Shown piece after piece: positions 13,619-22,785 of a stretch of 24,956 nt of DNA. The position numbers and the translations under genes were made by a program. The DNA comes from a virus, in the IMG/VR virus record IMGVR_UViG_3300042301_003029, positions 1 to 24,956 of that record, one strand, 5' to 3'. Below the pieces are notes generated by a model. The model was not told where the DNA came from and did not search any database. It saw only the letters and a program-made list of their open reading frames with translations. The first letter of the stretch is position 1. Each line of letters begins with the position of its first letter.

Positions 13619-15646
13619 ATGAGTATATTAGGCAAATTTGATGGCAGACGTTATTTTACCAATTCGGCATCTAGCTTTTGGTTGAATGAAGATTTTGATA
13701 CGGACTTTAAGCGTGGCGATAGTATTGACTATACCAAGTTAGCTGCGACGCAACGTGCTATTGCCAATTTCGTTAACATTGTTACCGGTAAACCAATTCC
13801 CGTAATATTTCAATCTGCAGATTCTAGTTATACTGATGGCGAGTCTGTTGTTATTGGTACCAAGCTTGACGATAAGAATTTCGATCCAGCAGTTGGATTA
13901 GCATTGCACGAAGGTTCGCATATTGCATTGACTGATTTTAACATGTTCAAAGGCGGTATATTAGCCAATACCAAAATGGCAAAAATTGTTCAGCTTAATG
14001 GATATGATCCAGAAATGTCAATGTCGCATAGTGATTTCGTAACTATTAAAAATTTATTGAATTGGATTGAGGATCGTAGAATTGACTTTCATATTTATAC
14101 AACCGCACCTGGTTACCGTATGTATTATGAGGCCATGTATAACAAATACTTCAATGACAAAGTTATTGACAAAGCTCTTCGCGAAAATGAAAAGACCGAT
14201 GAGTCGTGGGATGATTATATGTTCCATGTTATCAATTTAACTAATCCTAATCGCAATTTGCATGCATTGAAAGCATTACAAGATATTTGGAATGTAATTG
14301 ATTTGCGAAACATTCAAAGGCTTGAAAATACCGAACAGGCTTTGTTGATTGCGTGTCAAGTGTATAAACTTATTAAGGATGCTGTTGCAGAAGCAGAGGC
14401 GGGGCAACAAGCAAACAAACAAGATGAATCACAAGATGAATCACAACCGCAAGATGGTATGGGTAATGGCGGAGAAGGTAATGATGAAGATGAATCAGAA
14501 GATTCGGATGATGATTCAGAATCTGTCTCTTCATTGACACCAGCAGAACGAGCCAAATTGGAAAAGGCAATAGAACGTCAACGAGACTTCCTTAAAGGAG
14601 AAAATAAAAAGACAGGTAAGTTAACTAAGTCGCAAGCTAGCATCGTTAATGCAGTACGCGAATCGGGTACAGAGGTTCGTCAGGTTGCAACAAATGAATC
14701 TGGGACGGCTGACTTTGTTGATGCAATTGTTATTAAGAAGTTGACTCCAGGTATTATTGCATCAATGCCACAAATGTTTGAAAGTTACTCTGAAGACTAT
14801 GTATCTGGTAAACGCAGTCTAGATGAAAATCAGCATGCAGCTAAGAGTATATTGCGAAATGATGCATCAGTAACGAAAGGCATCGTTCTTGGTAAAATGT
14901 TAGGTCGCAAATTGCAACTTAGAAATGCAGACCGAACTTTGAAAACCACTCGCTTGCAAGCAGGTAAGATTGACCGAAGATTGATTTCGCAGTTAGGTTT
15001 TGATAATGCAAATGTATTTCATCGCATTGTAACGGATCGATATAAGAATTATTTTATTCATATTTCAATTGATGCATCTGGATCGATGAGTGGTGACAAG
15101 TTTCGTAATTCAATTACATCGGCAGTAGCAGTAGCACAAGCTGCGGCAATGACAACCGGAATCCGAGTACAAATTTCACTTCGGGGAACTGATAGTACCA
15201 TTGGTGGTAAAGAAAGAGCGGTAACAATATATGCATATGATTCGGCTCATGACAAACTAAGCAAGATCCGAAACTATTTCAAATATCTAAGTGTATTTGG
15301 ATGTACTCCAGAAGGCATTGCATTTAAGAGTATTGAACAAGACATTAAACGAGATGCTAAAGGTGATGAATGTATCTTTGTTAATTATTCAGATGGTTAT
15401 CCAACCAGCGTGTCGGGTTGTGCATATCAATACGATGGCGTAGGATTTACAAGACGCGTAATTAATGGGTTCCGTGAATTAGGTATTAACATTGTTAGTT
15501 ATTTCATTACATGTAGTTACGGCGGCGAGTCTAATTCGGAGACATTCCGTAGAATGTATGGCGTTGATTCGAAATTTATTGATCCAAAGAATATGAATGA
15601 TGTGGCTCGCACTTTGAATTCAAAATTCTTGGAATTAGCACAATAG
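13619..15646 (+). CDS. VWA-domain protein with N-terminal HExxH motif
   Basis: This 675-aa protein is the expected partner of the AAA+ ATPase. The N-terminal part has LALHEGSHIALTD (His97-Glu98-x-x-His101) and NWIEDRRID (149-156, Glu151), together a zinc-peptidase-like site. A very acidic low-complexity linker lies at about 263-302. The C-terminal VWA domain has the MIDAS motif DASGS starting at Asp485 and the later Asp592 in NYSDGYPT. Similar architecture occurs in CobT-like and other VWA-MoxR partners; MoxR-VWA pairs assemble metal centres or remodel complexes. Own promoter and the AAAGAG RBS are present. Whether the HExxH site is active is unknown. The AAA+ and VWA genes are co-regulated by twin promoters rather than one transcript. 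Confidence 0.87.
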   Translation: MSILGKFDGRRYFTNSASSFWLNEDFDTDFKRGDSIDYTKLAATQRAIANFVNIVTGKPIPVIFQSADSSYTDGESVVIGTKLDDKNFDPAVGLALHEGSHIALTDFNMFKGGILANTKMAKIVQLNGYDPEMSMSHSDFVTIKNLLNWIEDRRIDFHIYTTAPGYRMYYEAMYNKYFNDKVIDKALRENEKTDESWDDYMFHVINLTNPNRNLHALKALQDIWNVIDLRNIQRLENTEQALLIACQVYKLIKDAVAEAEAGQQANKQDESQDESQPQDGMGNGGEGNDEDESEDSDDDSESVSSLTPAERAKLEKAIERQRDFLKGENKKTGKLTKSQASIVNAVRESGTEVRQVATNESGTADFVDAIVIKKLTPGIIASMPQMFESYSEDYVSGKRSLDENQHAAKSILRNDASVTKGIVLGKMLGRKLQLRNADRTLKTTRLQAGKIDRRLISQLGFDNANVFHRIVTDRYKNYFIHISIDASGSMSGDKFRNSITSAVAVAQAAAMTTGIRVQISLRGTDSTIGGKERAVTIYAYDSAHDKLSKIRNYFKYLSVFGCTPEGIAFKSIEQDIKRDAKGDECIFVNYSDGYPTSVSGCAYQYDGVGFTRRVINGFRELGINIVSYFITCSYGGESNSETFRRMYGVDSKFIDPKNMNDVARTLNSKFLELAQ

Positions 15647-15659
15647 ATATTTATATTAA
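15647..15659 (+). promoter_or_regulatory. TATTTATA-type box upstream of groEL
   Basis: ATATTTATATTAA follows the VWA stop directly and lies 30 nt before the groEL ATG. TTG at 15629-15631 is 20 nt before its TATATTAA part, as in a host-type promoter. An AAAAAGGA RBS is at 15672-15679. Confidence 0.55.
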
Positions 15660-17300
<1,641 letters not shown>

Positions 17301-17301
17301 T

Positions 17302-17535
17302 ATGAAAGACACTAAGTTATATAAAAAAGCAATTGCTTTATTAACAAAACCTAAACCAAGGCCGGTGGAAGATATTCACCGGTCTTTGGACGTGGTTGAA
17401 CATATCATGAAAGATGCTCGAGACTTAAAGATAGACACGGAAGTTGTAACCTGGGCATTGAAACGCATGAAAGAAAATCCTGCATTGAATATATCAGATG
17501 CAATTATATTAGGATACGAAGAATGGCACCAATGA
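17302..17535 (+). CDS. Small helical protein downstream of groEL, unknown
   Basis: This 77-aa protein starts 1 nt after the groEL stop. It is helical (KLYKKAIALLTKPKPRPVED, then DVVEHIMKDARDLKIDTEVV) and ends with an aromatic tail (LGYEEWHQ). I recognise no family; it is not GroES, which is a beta-barrel of about 95 aa. Tight coupling to groEL suggests co-expression. Confidence 0.65.
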   Translation: MKDTKLYKKAIALLTKPKPRPVEDIHRSLDVVEHIMKDARDLKIDTEVVTWALKRMKENPALNISDAIILGYEEWHQ

Positions 17536-17765
17536 CACCAATATACAAGCATGGCGATGTAGCATACGTTATACTGCGAAAGAAACCAATATCATACTTT
17601 GCCGCTAAATTAGGAGAAATGCCTAATATGGATTATGTTAAAATATATATGGAATGGGTACAAGCTGATCACGTATTGAGATCTGATACGCATTTTATGT
17701 TTTGCGAAACTGTACAAGATGCACAAATTATAGAAGATGAACTGGTTATTGATAACATTGATTAG
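17523..17765 (+). CDS. Small protein, unknown
   Basis: The 80-aa protein overlaps the previous gene by 13 nt; a second in-frame ATG at 17532 gives MTPIYKHGDVAYVILRKKP and is equally possible. It looks like a mixed alpha/beta fold with an acidic C-terminus (QIIEDELVIDNID). No conserved motif is recognised. The 60-nt gap that follows, before thyA, has AT-rich sequence but no convincing promoter. Confidence 0.6.
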   Translation: MAPMTPIYKHGDVAYVILRKKPISYFAAKLGEMPNMDYVKIYMEWVQADHVLRSDTHFMFCETVQDAQIIEDELVIDNID

Positions 17766-17825
17766 TATATGGTCTATACAATTAGTATGGATGGCATATC
17801 AGTTTTATAAATTTAAACAACACAA

Positions 17826-18941
17826 ATGAATAACATAGAACACGATTACTTAAAACTGCTTCATGATGTTTTGCATAATGGCATAGAAAAAGATACTAGA
17901 AACGGGAAGACTCGGTCAGTATTTGGAAGACAAATTCGACACAAGATGTCTGCAGGCTTCCCTTTACTCACAACAAAGAAGATGCCATTCCGTCTCATAG
18001 CAACCGAACTAATGTGGTTTCTGCGCGGCGATACTAACATCAAGTTCCTTGTTGATAATGGTTGTAATATCTGGACCGGAGATGCTTATAAAAATTATTC
18101 AGACCAGGTTCAAGCTTGGGAACCACATTTGGATGAAAAAACGTTTGTTGATAGAATTAAAACAGATGATGAGTTTGCTAACAAGTGGGGTGAATTAGGT
18201 CCAATTTACGGAGCACAATGGAGAAATTGGGAAAAGTATGAATGGGATAAACTAGATTTTGAGTTTCGTATAGAATATGTTGATCAAATCCGAAACCTAA
18301 TCAACGACCTTAAAACAAATCCAGATTCAAGGAGATTGATGGTTACTGCTTGGAATCCAGGAGAGTTAGACCATATGGTACTTCCACCTTGTCATTATGG
18401 ATTTCAAATTTATACAAGAGAATTAAGTTTAGAAGAAAGAAGATCCTTAGTCAGTCAAGAAATGTTTAATCAAATCTATAATGGAGGTGGGCCGGATACC
18501 TTATCCTATTCTGAAATCAATCAATGGAATGTTCCAACCAGATCAATCTCTCTAATGTGGAATCAACGTTCAGTAGATACATTCTTAGGTTTACCATTCA
18601 ACATTGCAAGTTATGCACTACTACTTCATATCATTGCCGAAGCTGTTAACATGATTCCCGATGAATTAATTGGCAACTTAGGTGATGTGCATTTGTATGA
18701 GAACCATTTAGATCAGGCAAAGGAACAGTTAACAAGAGAACCAATGCCATTACCAAAACTTAATATCAACACAGAGTTTTGGCCAACAGAATCTGGAGAA
18801 TGTGGTGAAGGGCCAATCGATGCCGTATCAGTATTCAATGCATTTAATGATGATAATTTTTGTCGTTGTTTATTGGAAGAAGACTTGCAACTATATGACT
18901 ACCAATCTCATCCACACATTAAAGCACCTTTATCAAATTAG
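17826..18941 (+). CDS. thyA: Thymidylate synthase (ThyA type)
   Basis: This folate-dependent enzyme makes dTMP from dUMP. Motifs are clear: FPLLTTKKM (45-53), DSRRLMVTAWNP (167-178), the catalytic Cys189 in LPPCHYGFQIY, RSVDTFLGLPFNIASYALL and the C-terminal HPHIKAPLSN. At 371 aa it is about 100 residues longer than E. coli ThyA (264). Extra segments lie near 92-120 and, chiefly, between the Cys region and SLMWNQRSVD (RELSLEERRSLVSQEMFNQI and following). I have seen comparable insertions in Bacteroidetes and phage enzymes. The gene would raise thymidine supply for phage DNA synthesis. All catalytic positions look intact. Confidence 0.97.
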   Translation: MNNIEHDYLKLLHDVLHNGIEKDTRNGKTRSVFGRQIRHKMSAGFPLLTTKKMPFRLIATELMWFLRGDTNIKFLVDNGCNIWTGDAYKNYSDQVQAWEPHLDEKTFVDRIKTDDEFANKWGELGPIYGAQWRNWEKYEWDKLDFEFRIEYVDQIRNLINDLKTNPDSRRLMVTAWNPGELDHMVLPPCHYGFQIYTRELSLEERRSLVSQEMFNQIYNGGGPDTLSYSEINQWNVPTRSISLMWNQRSVDTFLGLPFNIASYALLLHIIAEAVNMIPDELIGNLGDVHLYENHLDQAKEQLTREPMPLPKLNINTEFWPTESGECGEGPIDAVSVFNAFNDDNFCRCLLEEDLQLYDYQSHPHIKAPLSN

Positions 18942-18943
18942 TT

Positions 18944-19192
18944 ATGAAAAAATACGTTATCATAGGAGTTGCTGCGTATATACTAGAAACAGCATCTACC
19001 ATGTACATTGCAACAGTAGCGGATCGTAGCATTGCAATGATATTTTGGGCATTCATTGGACCGTTTTTAGGATTACCATTTGTAGGATATATGGTTGATT
19101 CTCAAACATGGCCGGATCGATTCAAAATGGCATTTGCTTCTAGTATAGGATATGTATTGGGTGCAATAACAGTTTATGCAGGAAATATATGA
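18944..19192 (+). CDS. Small membrane protein
   Basis: The 82-aa protein has three hydrophobic stretches (about 3-20, 30-50 and 60-80) and starts 2 nt after the thyA stop. The loop VDSQTWPDRFKMAFAS lies between the second and third helices. A motif Trp-Pro-x-Arg-Phe also occurs in the membrane protein encoded at 2507 (FWPGRF), which may mean relatedness but could be chance. No function is recognised. Its stop overlaps the GNAT start by 4 nt. Confidence 0.7.
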   Translation: MKKYVIIGVAAYILETASTMYIATVADRSIAMIFWAFIGPFLGLPFVGYMVDSQTWPDRFKMAFASSIGYVLGAITVYAGNI

Positions 19193-19524
19193 CATCAGAT
19201 GATATTAAAATAGTACATCTCAAAAGCAATGCACAACGACTTGAAACGTGGATTGCAATGATTAACGGTGAGATTGTAGGACACATTTACATGGAGCGAG
19301 AAGATGATAGCAAAATCAAATTCCTTGATGCTTGGGTACACGAAGAACATCGTCGCAAAGGAATATACAGAACTTTGTGGGAGACTCGGTGGAACTATGC
19401 ACAGGCTCGATACAAAGGATACAAAATTTATGCTTGGTGTAAACCTGCATCATTACCATTGTTATTAGAAAAAGGATTTGATGCTGGAGAAACATGTACA
19501 TACGTAGAAAAGACAATAGAATGA
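19189..19524 (+). CDS. GNAT-family N-acetyltransferase
   Basis: The 111-aa protein shows the GNAT core: strand GEIVGHIYMER (27-37), DAWVHEEHRRKGIYRTLWE (47-65) with the acetyl-CoA-binding R-R-x-G-x-x motif, and a C-terminal LLLEKGFDAGE strand-turn. GNAT enzymes move an acetyl group from acetyl-CoA to an amine. At 111 aa it is shorter than usual (140-180), though the core is complete. The target is unknown; phage GNATs may modify host proteins or small molecules. The start overlaps the preceding membrane-protein stop (ATGA). Confidence 0.85.
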   Translation: MTSDDIKIVHLKSNAQRLETWIAMINGEIVGHIYMEREDDSKIKFLDAWVHEEHRRKGIYRTLWETRWNYAQARYKGYKIYAWCKPASLPLLLEKGFDAGETCTYVEKTIE

Positions 19525-19575
19525 TTTATACATTAAGATACCGTTTATTAAAGTTTATATTAAGAAAGTTACGAA

Positions 19576-19893
19576 ATGAAAACCAAAAAGCCAACACGTT
19601 ATAAAAGAATATATCTTGAATACAAGAATGCATCGACCCGCGAAATTTGGGAAGGTGTTAGAGACAATTTTATCTTCGGATTTCTAGGAGCGATACTAGT
19701 AGTATTTATTGCAACTCGCATAGACTTAGCAGTATTGCTTGGTTATTTAGCGTATTATGCATTCATGGGCCGCATTGTGAATCGTCCCAAGTATGTAACG
19801 GAATTAGGTAAATTGATTGTATTTCCAATTCCATCTGCCTTAGGAGCATTTGCAGGATATAAATTAAGTTACTTTTTATTACAATTTATTTGA
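19576..19893 (+). CDS. Small membrane protein, unknown
   Basis: The 105-aa protein has a basic N-terminus (MKTKKPTRYKRIYLEYKN) and three hydrophobic segments (about 32-52, 53-65 and 82-104), so the N-terminus is probably cytoplasmic. The conserved-looking GFLGAILVVFIATRIDLAVL and PSALGAFAGYKLSY are typical of integral membrane proteins but match no family that I know. An AT-rich box, GTTTATATTAAG, lies at 19553-19564, 11 nt before the start. It is followed by the third bipartite promoter. Confidence 0.7.
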   Translation: MKTKKPTRYKRIYLEYKNASTREIWEGVRDNFIFGFLGAILVVFIATRIDLAVLLGYLAYYAFMGRIVNRPKYVTELGKLIVFPIPSALGAFAGYKLSYFLLQFI

Positions 19894-19897
19894 TTTT

Positions 19898-19931
19898 GGT
19901 TGGATATGTAATAGCAATTTCATATTATATA
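19898..19931 (+). promoter_or_regulatory. Bipartite promoter for small ORF and tRNA-Glu
   Basis: GGTTGGA (19898-19904), 12 nt, then ATTTCATATTATATA (19917-19931); TTG (19900-19902) and TATTATAT (19923-19930) are 20 nt apart. This is the third exact-spacing copy. It drives a 56-codon ORF and probably the tRNA gene, with termination at 20273-20298. Confidence 0.8.
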
Positions 19932-19941
19932 AAAAAAGAAT

Positions 19942-20112
19942 ATGGAAATTGTTTGTATAGACTCGGCACGAGACAAATTTGAATTGCGTAATGCATATGG
20001 TGAAGTTGTCACTACAGGTACGCAGGATGAGTGTTTAATGGCGTTATGCGATTTATCTTATTATGAAGATCAAATGGCATATCAACAACATTTGCATCTA
20101 GGATCTTTTTAA
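19942..20112 (+). CDS. 56-aa acidic protein, unknown
   Basis: The ORF starts MEIVCIDSARDKFELRNAYG and ends YQQHLHLGSF. It has its own strong bipartite promoter, with the ATG about 12 nt after the -7 box, so it is likely to be expressed. The first part reads as a beta-hairpin and the second as a short helix (DECLMALCDLSYYEDQMA) with two cysteines. No family is recognised. It ends 6 nt before tRNA-Glu. Promoter class and size suggest an early or middle host-takeover protein, but this is inference. Confidence 0.7.
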   Translation: MEIVCIDSARDKFELRNAYGEVVTTGTQDECLMALCDLSYYEDQMAYQQHLHLGSF

Positions 20113-20118
20113 TGTTAT

Positions 20119-20190
20119 GGTCGGTTCATCTAGGGGTTAGGATACAAGATTTTCATTCTTGTCACACGGGTTCGAATCCCGTACCGACTA
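20119..20190 (+). tRNA. tRNA-Glu (UUC anticodon)
   Basis: The 72-nt cloverleaf has acceptor arm GGTCGGT/ACCGACT (first pair G-U), anticodon stem CAAGA/TCTTG with loop TTTTCAT giving anticodon TTC, T arm ACGGG-TTCGAAT-CCCGT, and discriminator A at 20190. CCA is not encoded, as is common in Bacteroidetes and their phages. It reads GAA/GAG Glu codons; GAA is very frequent in these AT-rich genes. Confidence 0.96.
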
Positions 20191-20272
20191 CGAACACGAG
20201 TAACCACAAACCCACTGGTATTAGGCAGTTCTCGAGATGGAATGCAACGGAACATAGGACCTGCTCAAGTTT
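20191..20272 (+). other. Unassigned 82-nt segment between tRNA and terminator
   Basis: This stretch carries no supported ORF and is probably co-transcribed with the tRNA. By eye it can form a helix CGAG (20197-20200) with CTCG (20231-20234) enclosing ACCA/TGGT. It may be a tRNA trailer, a small structured RNA or the remains of a second RNA gene. I do not recognise it. Confidence 0.3.
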
Positions 20273-20298
20273 ACCCTGGCATCGCGTCAGGGTTTTTT
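20273..20298 (+). terminator. Rho-independent terminator after tRNA-Glu
   Basis: ACCCTGGC and GTCAGGGT form an 8-bp stem (one G-U pair) around the loop ATCGC, followed by five further T residues. It closes the small-ORF/tRNA unit just before the box driving the surface-protein genes. Confidence 0.9.
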
Positions 20299-20305
20299 AC
20301 TGTAC

Positions 20306-20318
20306 ATATTTATATTAA
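20306..20318 (+). promoter_or_regulatory. TATTTATA-type box before T9SS surface-protein genes
   Basis: ATATTTATATTAA lies 9 nt before the ATG at 20328 and only 7 nt after the T-run of the terminator. No TTG is found 20 nt before it, so this copy is not a simple host-type promoter. Confidence 0.55.
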
Positions 20319-20327
20319 AGGTTAGTT

Positions 20328-22766
20328 ATGAAACACGTTTATGCTATTATCATGATGTTGATTAACATCATTGCTTACACTCAATATTGTCCGGCATTGG
20401 GTCCGGATCAAATTCTTCCTTGCGGTGTTAATACTGCAACATTAACAGCAGACCTATCCCAATGTGGACCAGGTAATAATCCAAATGCTACAACCGCATA
20501 CACTGTATCGCAAATACCATATGTGGCACAAACCAATGTAGGTACATTAGTTGCATTAGGAGATGATGTGCAATCGGGTGTATTCAATATTGGATTTACT
20601 TTTTGTTTTTATGGAACAACATATACTCAGTTCCGAATTGGTTCCAATGGTTGGGTTTCTTTAGGAGCAGGAGTACAGCCAGCAACATTTACTTCATTGG
20701 CTATCCCAACGGCGAATGCAGCAGTACCAAAGAATTGTGTTATGTCACCATGGCAGGATTGGCACCCAGGAATTGGAGGACAAGTACGATATCAAGTTCA
20801 AGGTGTTGCTCCGTGCCGAAAGCTAGTTGTAAGTTGGATTGGAGTGCCAATGTATTCGTGCACTAACCTACTAGGAACATTTCATATTGTACTTTATGAA
20901 TCAACCAATGTGATTGAAACGTATATTGCCAATAAACCAAATTGTCCACAATGGGCAGGCGGTACTTCAGTGCACGGCATACACAATGCTGCAGGTACCC
21001 AAGCAGTAACGGTTGCTGGTAGAAATTCATCACAATGGACTGCTGTCAATGATGCACGTAGATGGACTCCTGCAGGTGCACCAATACAACCTACATTGGT
21101 TTGGTATCAAGTAGGCAATCTAGTTCCAATTGCTCAGAACGTAAATCAAATAACAGTAACACCTCCCGCCGGCGGAGCATATTATACTTGTCGTTTAGAA
21201 TATGGTCCTTGCAATGCAGGTTGGTCTACATGTAATGCAGGAGTAGGATTAGGACCAGACACGGTGCAAGTTGTACCAGGACCTCCGGTATTGAATCCGC
21301 CCAACGTTGTAGCAACAAATCCATTGTGTAATGGTGACTGTAATGGTAGCATCACGGTAACTCCAACTAATGGTACTGCTCCTTATACATATACTTGGAC
21401 AACGGGACAATCAACACCTAACATAACACAACTATGTGCTGGTAACTATTCCGTATTGATATCAGATGTTAATGGATGTACTGTAACTACTCCGGCTACA
21501 TTGATTGATCCAGCTCCATTGCAAGATCCAACCATGACATTTACTAATCCAGTATGTGCTGGTGATTGTAACGGAACGGCTACTGCTAATCCAATCGATG
21601 GCATAGCTCCTTATACATTTGCGTGGAACGATCAACAAATAACACAAACGGCAGTGTCGTTATGTCAAGGCACGTATGCTGTAGTAGTAACAGATGCTAA
21701 TGGGTGTGTTGCATCTAATACAATTACTTTGATAGATCCGCCTGTCGTTGTTACTGGACCAATTGCCTCATTAGATACTGTTTGTTTAGGAGAAACGGCA
21801 GCTGCATATTCAGTACCAACACAACCTGGATATACATACACATGGACATCAGTGGGTAACATAGTATCAGGACAAGGTACAAATGCCATTACGGTTGATT
21901 GGAGTGCGTTAAACGCAGGATTAGTTAGCGGGGCTGTTCAAGTAATTGCCGCAAATCAATTTGGATGTCTTAGTGCACCAGTAACTGAGAATGTATACAT
22001 ATTAAACATTGTACCAGTGATCGATGCAGTTGGACCATTTTGCGTATATGATGCAGATGCAACACTCACCGCAACACCTATAGGAGGAACATTTTCTGGA
22101 TTAGGTGTTACAGGCAATCAATTAGATCCGACTTATGCAGTAGGCACAAACAATGTATCATATACGTATACTCAAAGTGGTTGTTCATTTACTTCGTTCA
22201 CAACAATAACAGTATATCCGCAACCAGAAGTATTAGCAATTACACCAAACGATGAATTCATACAAATTTGCGAAGGAGATTCGGTTATATCAACATATGT
22301 AGCTACAGTTAATGCTCCGGGCGTAACAGAATGGACATTGCTGAGTAATACTACGCAATCGCCAACACTGACAGTATCTTGGAACAATGCTGGAATGTAT
22401 ACAATTCAAGCAACACACACGGTCGATGGATGTGTATCGCAACCTGCAACTACTACGGTAACAGTATCACGTTGTCCACAGCTTTTATATTATGTACCAA
22501 ATTCATTTACACCAGATGGCAATCAATACAATCAAACATGGAGGCCAGTATTTACCTCAGGCTTTGACCCAGCTGAATTTCATTTAACCATATTCAATCG
22601 TTGGGGCAATACTGTATGGGAATCATATTCAGCAATGGCATCATGGGATGGCACTTATAACAATACTGCGTGCCAAGATGGAGTATATACTTATAAGATT
22701 TGGTTTGGTGATAAAGAAACGGATGCTAAGTATACTGTAACGGGACATATTACATTGATACGATAA
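20328..22766 (+). CDS. Large secreted SprB-like adhesin with T9SS type B signal
   Basis: The 812-aa protein has an N-terminal signal peptide (about 1-18, MKHVYAIIMMLINIIAY). A Cys-containing beta domain follows (about 85-260; FTFCFYGTTYTQFRIGSNGW, then VMSPWQDWHP), typical of Bacteroidetes adhesins. Two SprB-type repeats (about 327-396 and 403-470) share NPxCxGDCNG, APYT and VTD/SD-x-NGC. Ig/PKD-like segments run to about 715. The last 92 residues (721-812; YVPNSFTPDGNQYNQTW, FNRWGNTVWE, WDGTYNN, DGVYTYKI) are a CHU_C/type B sorting domain, which directs export by the T9SS and surface attachment. It therefore should go through Sec, then T9SS, to the surface of the infected cell. Such genes are normal on Bacteroidetes chromosomes but unexpected in a phage; recent acquisition from a host is likely. 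Confidence 0.9.
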   Translation: MKHVYAIIMMLINIIAYTQYCPALGPDQILPCGVNTATLTADLSQCGPGNNPNATTAYTVSQIPYVAQTNVGTLVALGDDVQSGVFNIGFTFCFYGTTYTQFRIGSNGWVSLGAGVQPATFTSLAIPTANAAVPKNCVMSPWQDWHPGIGGQVRYQVQGVAPCRKLVVSWIGVPMYSCTNLLGTFHIVLYESTNVIETYIANKPNCPQWAGGTSVHGIHNAAGTQAVTVAGRNSSQWTAVNDARRWTPAGAPIQPTLVWYQVGNLVPIAQNVNQITVTPPAGGAYYTCRLEYGPCNAGWSTCNAGVGLGPDTVQVVPGPPVLNPPNVVATNPLCNGDCNGSITVTPTNGTAPYTYTWTTGQSTPNITQLCAGNYSVLISDVNGCTVTTPATLIDPAPLQDPTMTFTNPVCAGDCNGTATANPIDGIAPYTFAWNDQQITQTAVSLCQGTYAVVVTDANGCVASNTITLIDPPVVVTGPIASLDTVCLGETAAAYSVPTQPGYTYTWTSVGNIVSGQGTNAITVDWSALNAGLVSGAVQVIAANQFGCLSAPVTENVYILNIVPVIDAVGPFCVYDADATLTATPIGGTFSGLGVTGNQLDPTYAVGTNNVSYTYTQSGCSFTSFTTITVYPQPEVLAITPNDEFIQICEGDSVISTYVATVNAPGVTEWTLLSNTTQSPTLTVSWNNAGMYTIQATHTVDGCVSQPATTTVTVSRCPQLLYYVPNSFTPDGNQYNQTWRPVFTSGFDPAEFHLTIFNRWGNTVWESYSAMASWDGTYNNTACQDGVYTYKIWFGDKETDAKYTVTGHITLIR

Positions 22767-22785
22767 TTATTATAAATGGAGCGAT

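Noticed and set aside
14349-14570. Several short ORFs on both strands at 14349-14570
   Set aside because: They are other-frame readings of the acidic low-complexity linker in the VWA gene.
12364-15646. Naming the AAA+ and VWA genes cobS and cobT
   Set aside because: Only the fold class is shared; no cobaltochelatase large subunit or cobalamin gene is present, so a specific function is not supported.
17302-17765. GroES among the two small genes after groEL
   Set aside because: Neither protein shows the GroES beta-barrel pattern, mobile loop (GGIVL) or length of about 95 aa.
20112-20318. 68-codon + strand ORF
   Set aside because: It overlaps the whole tRNA-Glu gene and the terminator; the GSNPVP stretch is the usual chance translation of a T arm.
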